From NCBI GenBank assembly GCA_029007645.1, contig JAQXIE010000015.1, positions 1 to 33,931 of the forward strand: a stretch of DNA of 33,931 nt, in the 5' to 3' direction. The stretch comes from Bacteroidales bacterium (lineage in GTDB: Bacteria > Bacteroidota > Bacteroidia > Bacteroidales > Muribaculaceae). Position 1 is the stretch's first letter. Each line of letters opens with the position of its first letter. Below the pieces are notes generated by a model, which saw only the letters and a list, made by a program, of their open reading frames with translations, searched no databases and was not told the DNA's origin. The position numbers and the translations under genes were made by a program. Below, piece after piece: positions 33,192-33,931 of the stretch.

Positions 33192-33722
33192 TTATAGGGT
33201 GAACTGAACGCCTATCTGGAAGCCGTTGTTAATAGAGAATCCTATACCGTTGACTCCATTAATATAAACATATTCGAACAATGTGGTCTTTCCGACAATC
33301 CCGAATTTATCGGTGATATGGGCCACAAATCCCGGGCGCAAAGCTATCGAGAATCCACTGTAGCCATCTCCGTCACTGAACTGACAAACATAGCCAAGTG
33401 CTCCTTCGCCGAAGAAATCAAAAACACCGGCATGGGCAAAAGTTCCTCTTACATACGGCAAAACACTGAATGTGGCAATGTCGGACGGAGAGCGATATCC
33501 AAGATCTATTGTCCCTCCTACGGCCCAGACCGAATTGAAATTATATCCCACTTCCGGGGAAAGTGAAAAAGAACAACTTGTCTCGGAGTCATATCCTCCG
33601 ACTACATCATCCTTGTAACCGGCATTTACAACACCAATTCCAAGAGTGCCGCCAATATAGACTTTGGCTCCGGCTGTAATAGAAACTACAGCGAGCATCA
33701 TCAAAACAACGATTTTTTTCAT
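33192..33722 (-). CDS. Small outer-membrane beta-barrel protein
   Basis: The 176-residue protein has a signal peptide (MKKIVVLMMLAVVSITAGA) and then alternating beta-strand sequence typical of eight-stranded barrels (YIGGTLGIGVVNAG, SFSLSPEVGYNFN, WAVGGTIDLGY, FFGEGALGYVCQF), ending IGVQFTL. The function is unknown. The frame is open seven codons upstream, but the ATG at 33722 starts the signal peptide and agrees with the promoter at 33741-33772. It is the first gene of a two-gene operon with the helical-repeat protein. Confidence 0.82.
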   Translation of the reverse strand: MKKIVVLMMLAVVSITAGAKVYIGGTLGIGVVNAGYKDDVVGGYDSETSCSFSLSPEVGYNFNSVWAVGGTIDLGYRSPSDIATFSVLPYVRGTFAHAGVFDFFGEGALGYVCQFSDGDGYSGFSIALRPGFVAHITDKFGIVGKTTLFEYVYINGVNGIGFSINNGFQIGVQFTL

Positions 33723-33740
33723 AACATCAAGGATTTGGCT

Positions 33741-33772
33741 CAAATTTAGGATTTAAGTCGCAAATTTACAAA
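33741..33772 (-). promoter_or_regulatory. Well-formed Bacteroidota promoter for barrel/solenoid operon
   Basis: On the minus strand TTTG (33769-33772) and TAAATTTG (33741-33748) are separated by 20 bases, a good fit to the primary sigma factor consensus. The -7 element ends 18 bases before the ATG at 33722. Confidence 0.75.
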
Positions 33773-33827
33773 ATTTCATATCTTTACTTTGGAATATAAT
33801 ATCAAAGTTCCGAATAAGTTCCGACCC

Positions 33828-33863
33828 GCAAAAAGAAAAGCACTTACATATGAATGTAAGTGC
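33828..33863 (-). terminator. Terminator after the CAT tRNA
   Basis: GCACTTACAT (33840-33849) and ATGTAAGTGC (33854-33863) form a perfect 10-base stem with a 4-base loop; on the minus strand it is followed by a T-rich run. It lies 15 bases beyond the tRNA 3' end. Confidence 0.8.
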
Positions 33864-33878
33864 CTGATTATTAGAGAG

Positions 33879-33931
33879 TGGACCCACTTGGGCTTGAACC
33901 AAGGACTCCCTGATTATGAGTCAGGTGCTCT
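33879..33931 (-). tRNA. tRNA with CAT anticodon (elongator Met, or Ile2), partial
   Basis: The minus strand shows the 3' part of a tRNA: anticodon stem CCTGA/TCAGG with loop CTCATAA (anticodon CAT), T arm CTTGG-TTCAAGC-CCAAG and acceptor strand TGGGTCC with discriminator A. The 5' end is cut by the window edge. CCA is not encoded, unlike the tRNA-Lys. Elongator tRNA-Met is more likely by the arm sequences; tRNA-Ile(CAT) cannot be excluded. Confidence 0.85.

Overview
The window reads as chromosomal DNA of a gut-type Bacteroidales bacterium, most like Muribaculaceae or a near relative. The signs are: many promoters with the Bacteroidota -7 element TAnnTTTG and no clear Shine-Dalgarno sequences; abundant lipoproteins and Sec-exported hydrolases; a one-polypeptide hybrid two-component regulator (HTCS); a DUF6452/DUF6048 pair; and moderately GC-rich genes with two clearly AT-richer islands (about 6.1-8.4 kb and 31.8-33.7 kb). 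The taxonomic call is inference from style, not from a marker gene.

Layout. 1-6.0 kb is mostly housekeeping: a YrdC/Sua5-family protein, a small membrane protein, a stand-alone C10-protease propeptide-like protein with a secretion-type tail, a lipoprotein, and a leftward operon bioB - family 2 glycosyltransferase - DUF6452 - DUF6048. 6.1-8.6 kb is an AT-rich segment with a four-helix membrane protein and an unusual double hydrolase (alpha/beta hydrolase plus SGNH), ending at tRNA-Lys. 8.6-8.98 kb holds palindromic repeats, one of which also occurs at the left edge of the window. 9.0-22.2 kb is a carbohydrate-use locus: an HTCS faces away from a carboxylesterase, a CE1 esterase and a GH3 enzyme; after a strong terminator come a ROK kinase and a GH2 enzyme with exo-beta-glucosaminidase-like catalytic residues. 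No SusC/SusD pair is present.

22.4-25.7 kb pairs a TonB-dependent receptor with a NupG-type nucleoside permease, convergent with a regulator that fuses a RIC/YtfE-like di-iron hemerythrin domain to a LuxR helix-turn-helix. 26.6-30.2 kb combines genes and wreckage: a 3'-terminal fragment of a fructokinase, an intact GH88 unsaturated glucuronyl hydrolase, a GltD-like oxidoreductase, and an in-frame fusion of the start of KDG kinase to the end of KDPG aldolase. The two enzymes that would finish the GH88 pathway are thus collapsed into one 111-residue frame. 30.3-33.9 kb has a second CE1 esterase, a glyoxalase-like protein, an operon of an outer-membrane beta-barrel and a helical-repeat protein, and a partial CAT-anticodon tRNA at the right edge.

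How the parts fit: the HTCS probably senses a breakdown product of an esterified, hexosamine- or uronate-bearing glycan and controls the esterase/GH3 operon; ROK plus GH2 and GH88 handle released sugars. The most notable observations are the kdgK-eda deletion fusion, the free-standing protease propeptide, the hemerythrin-LuxR sensor beside an uptake pair, the double hydrolase, and a well-formed candidate operator between the HTCS and its target operon.
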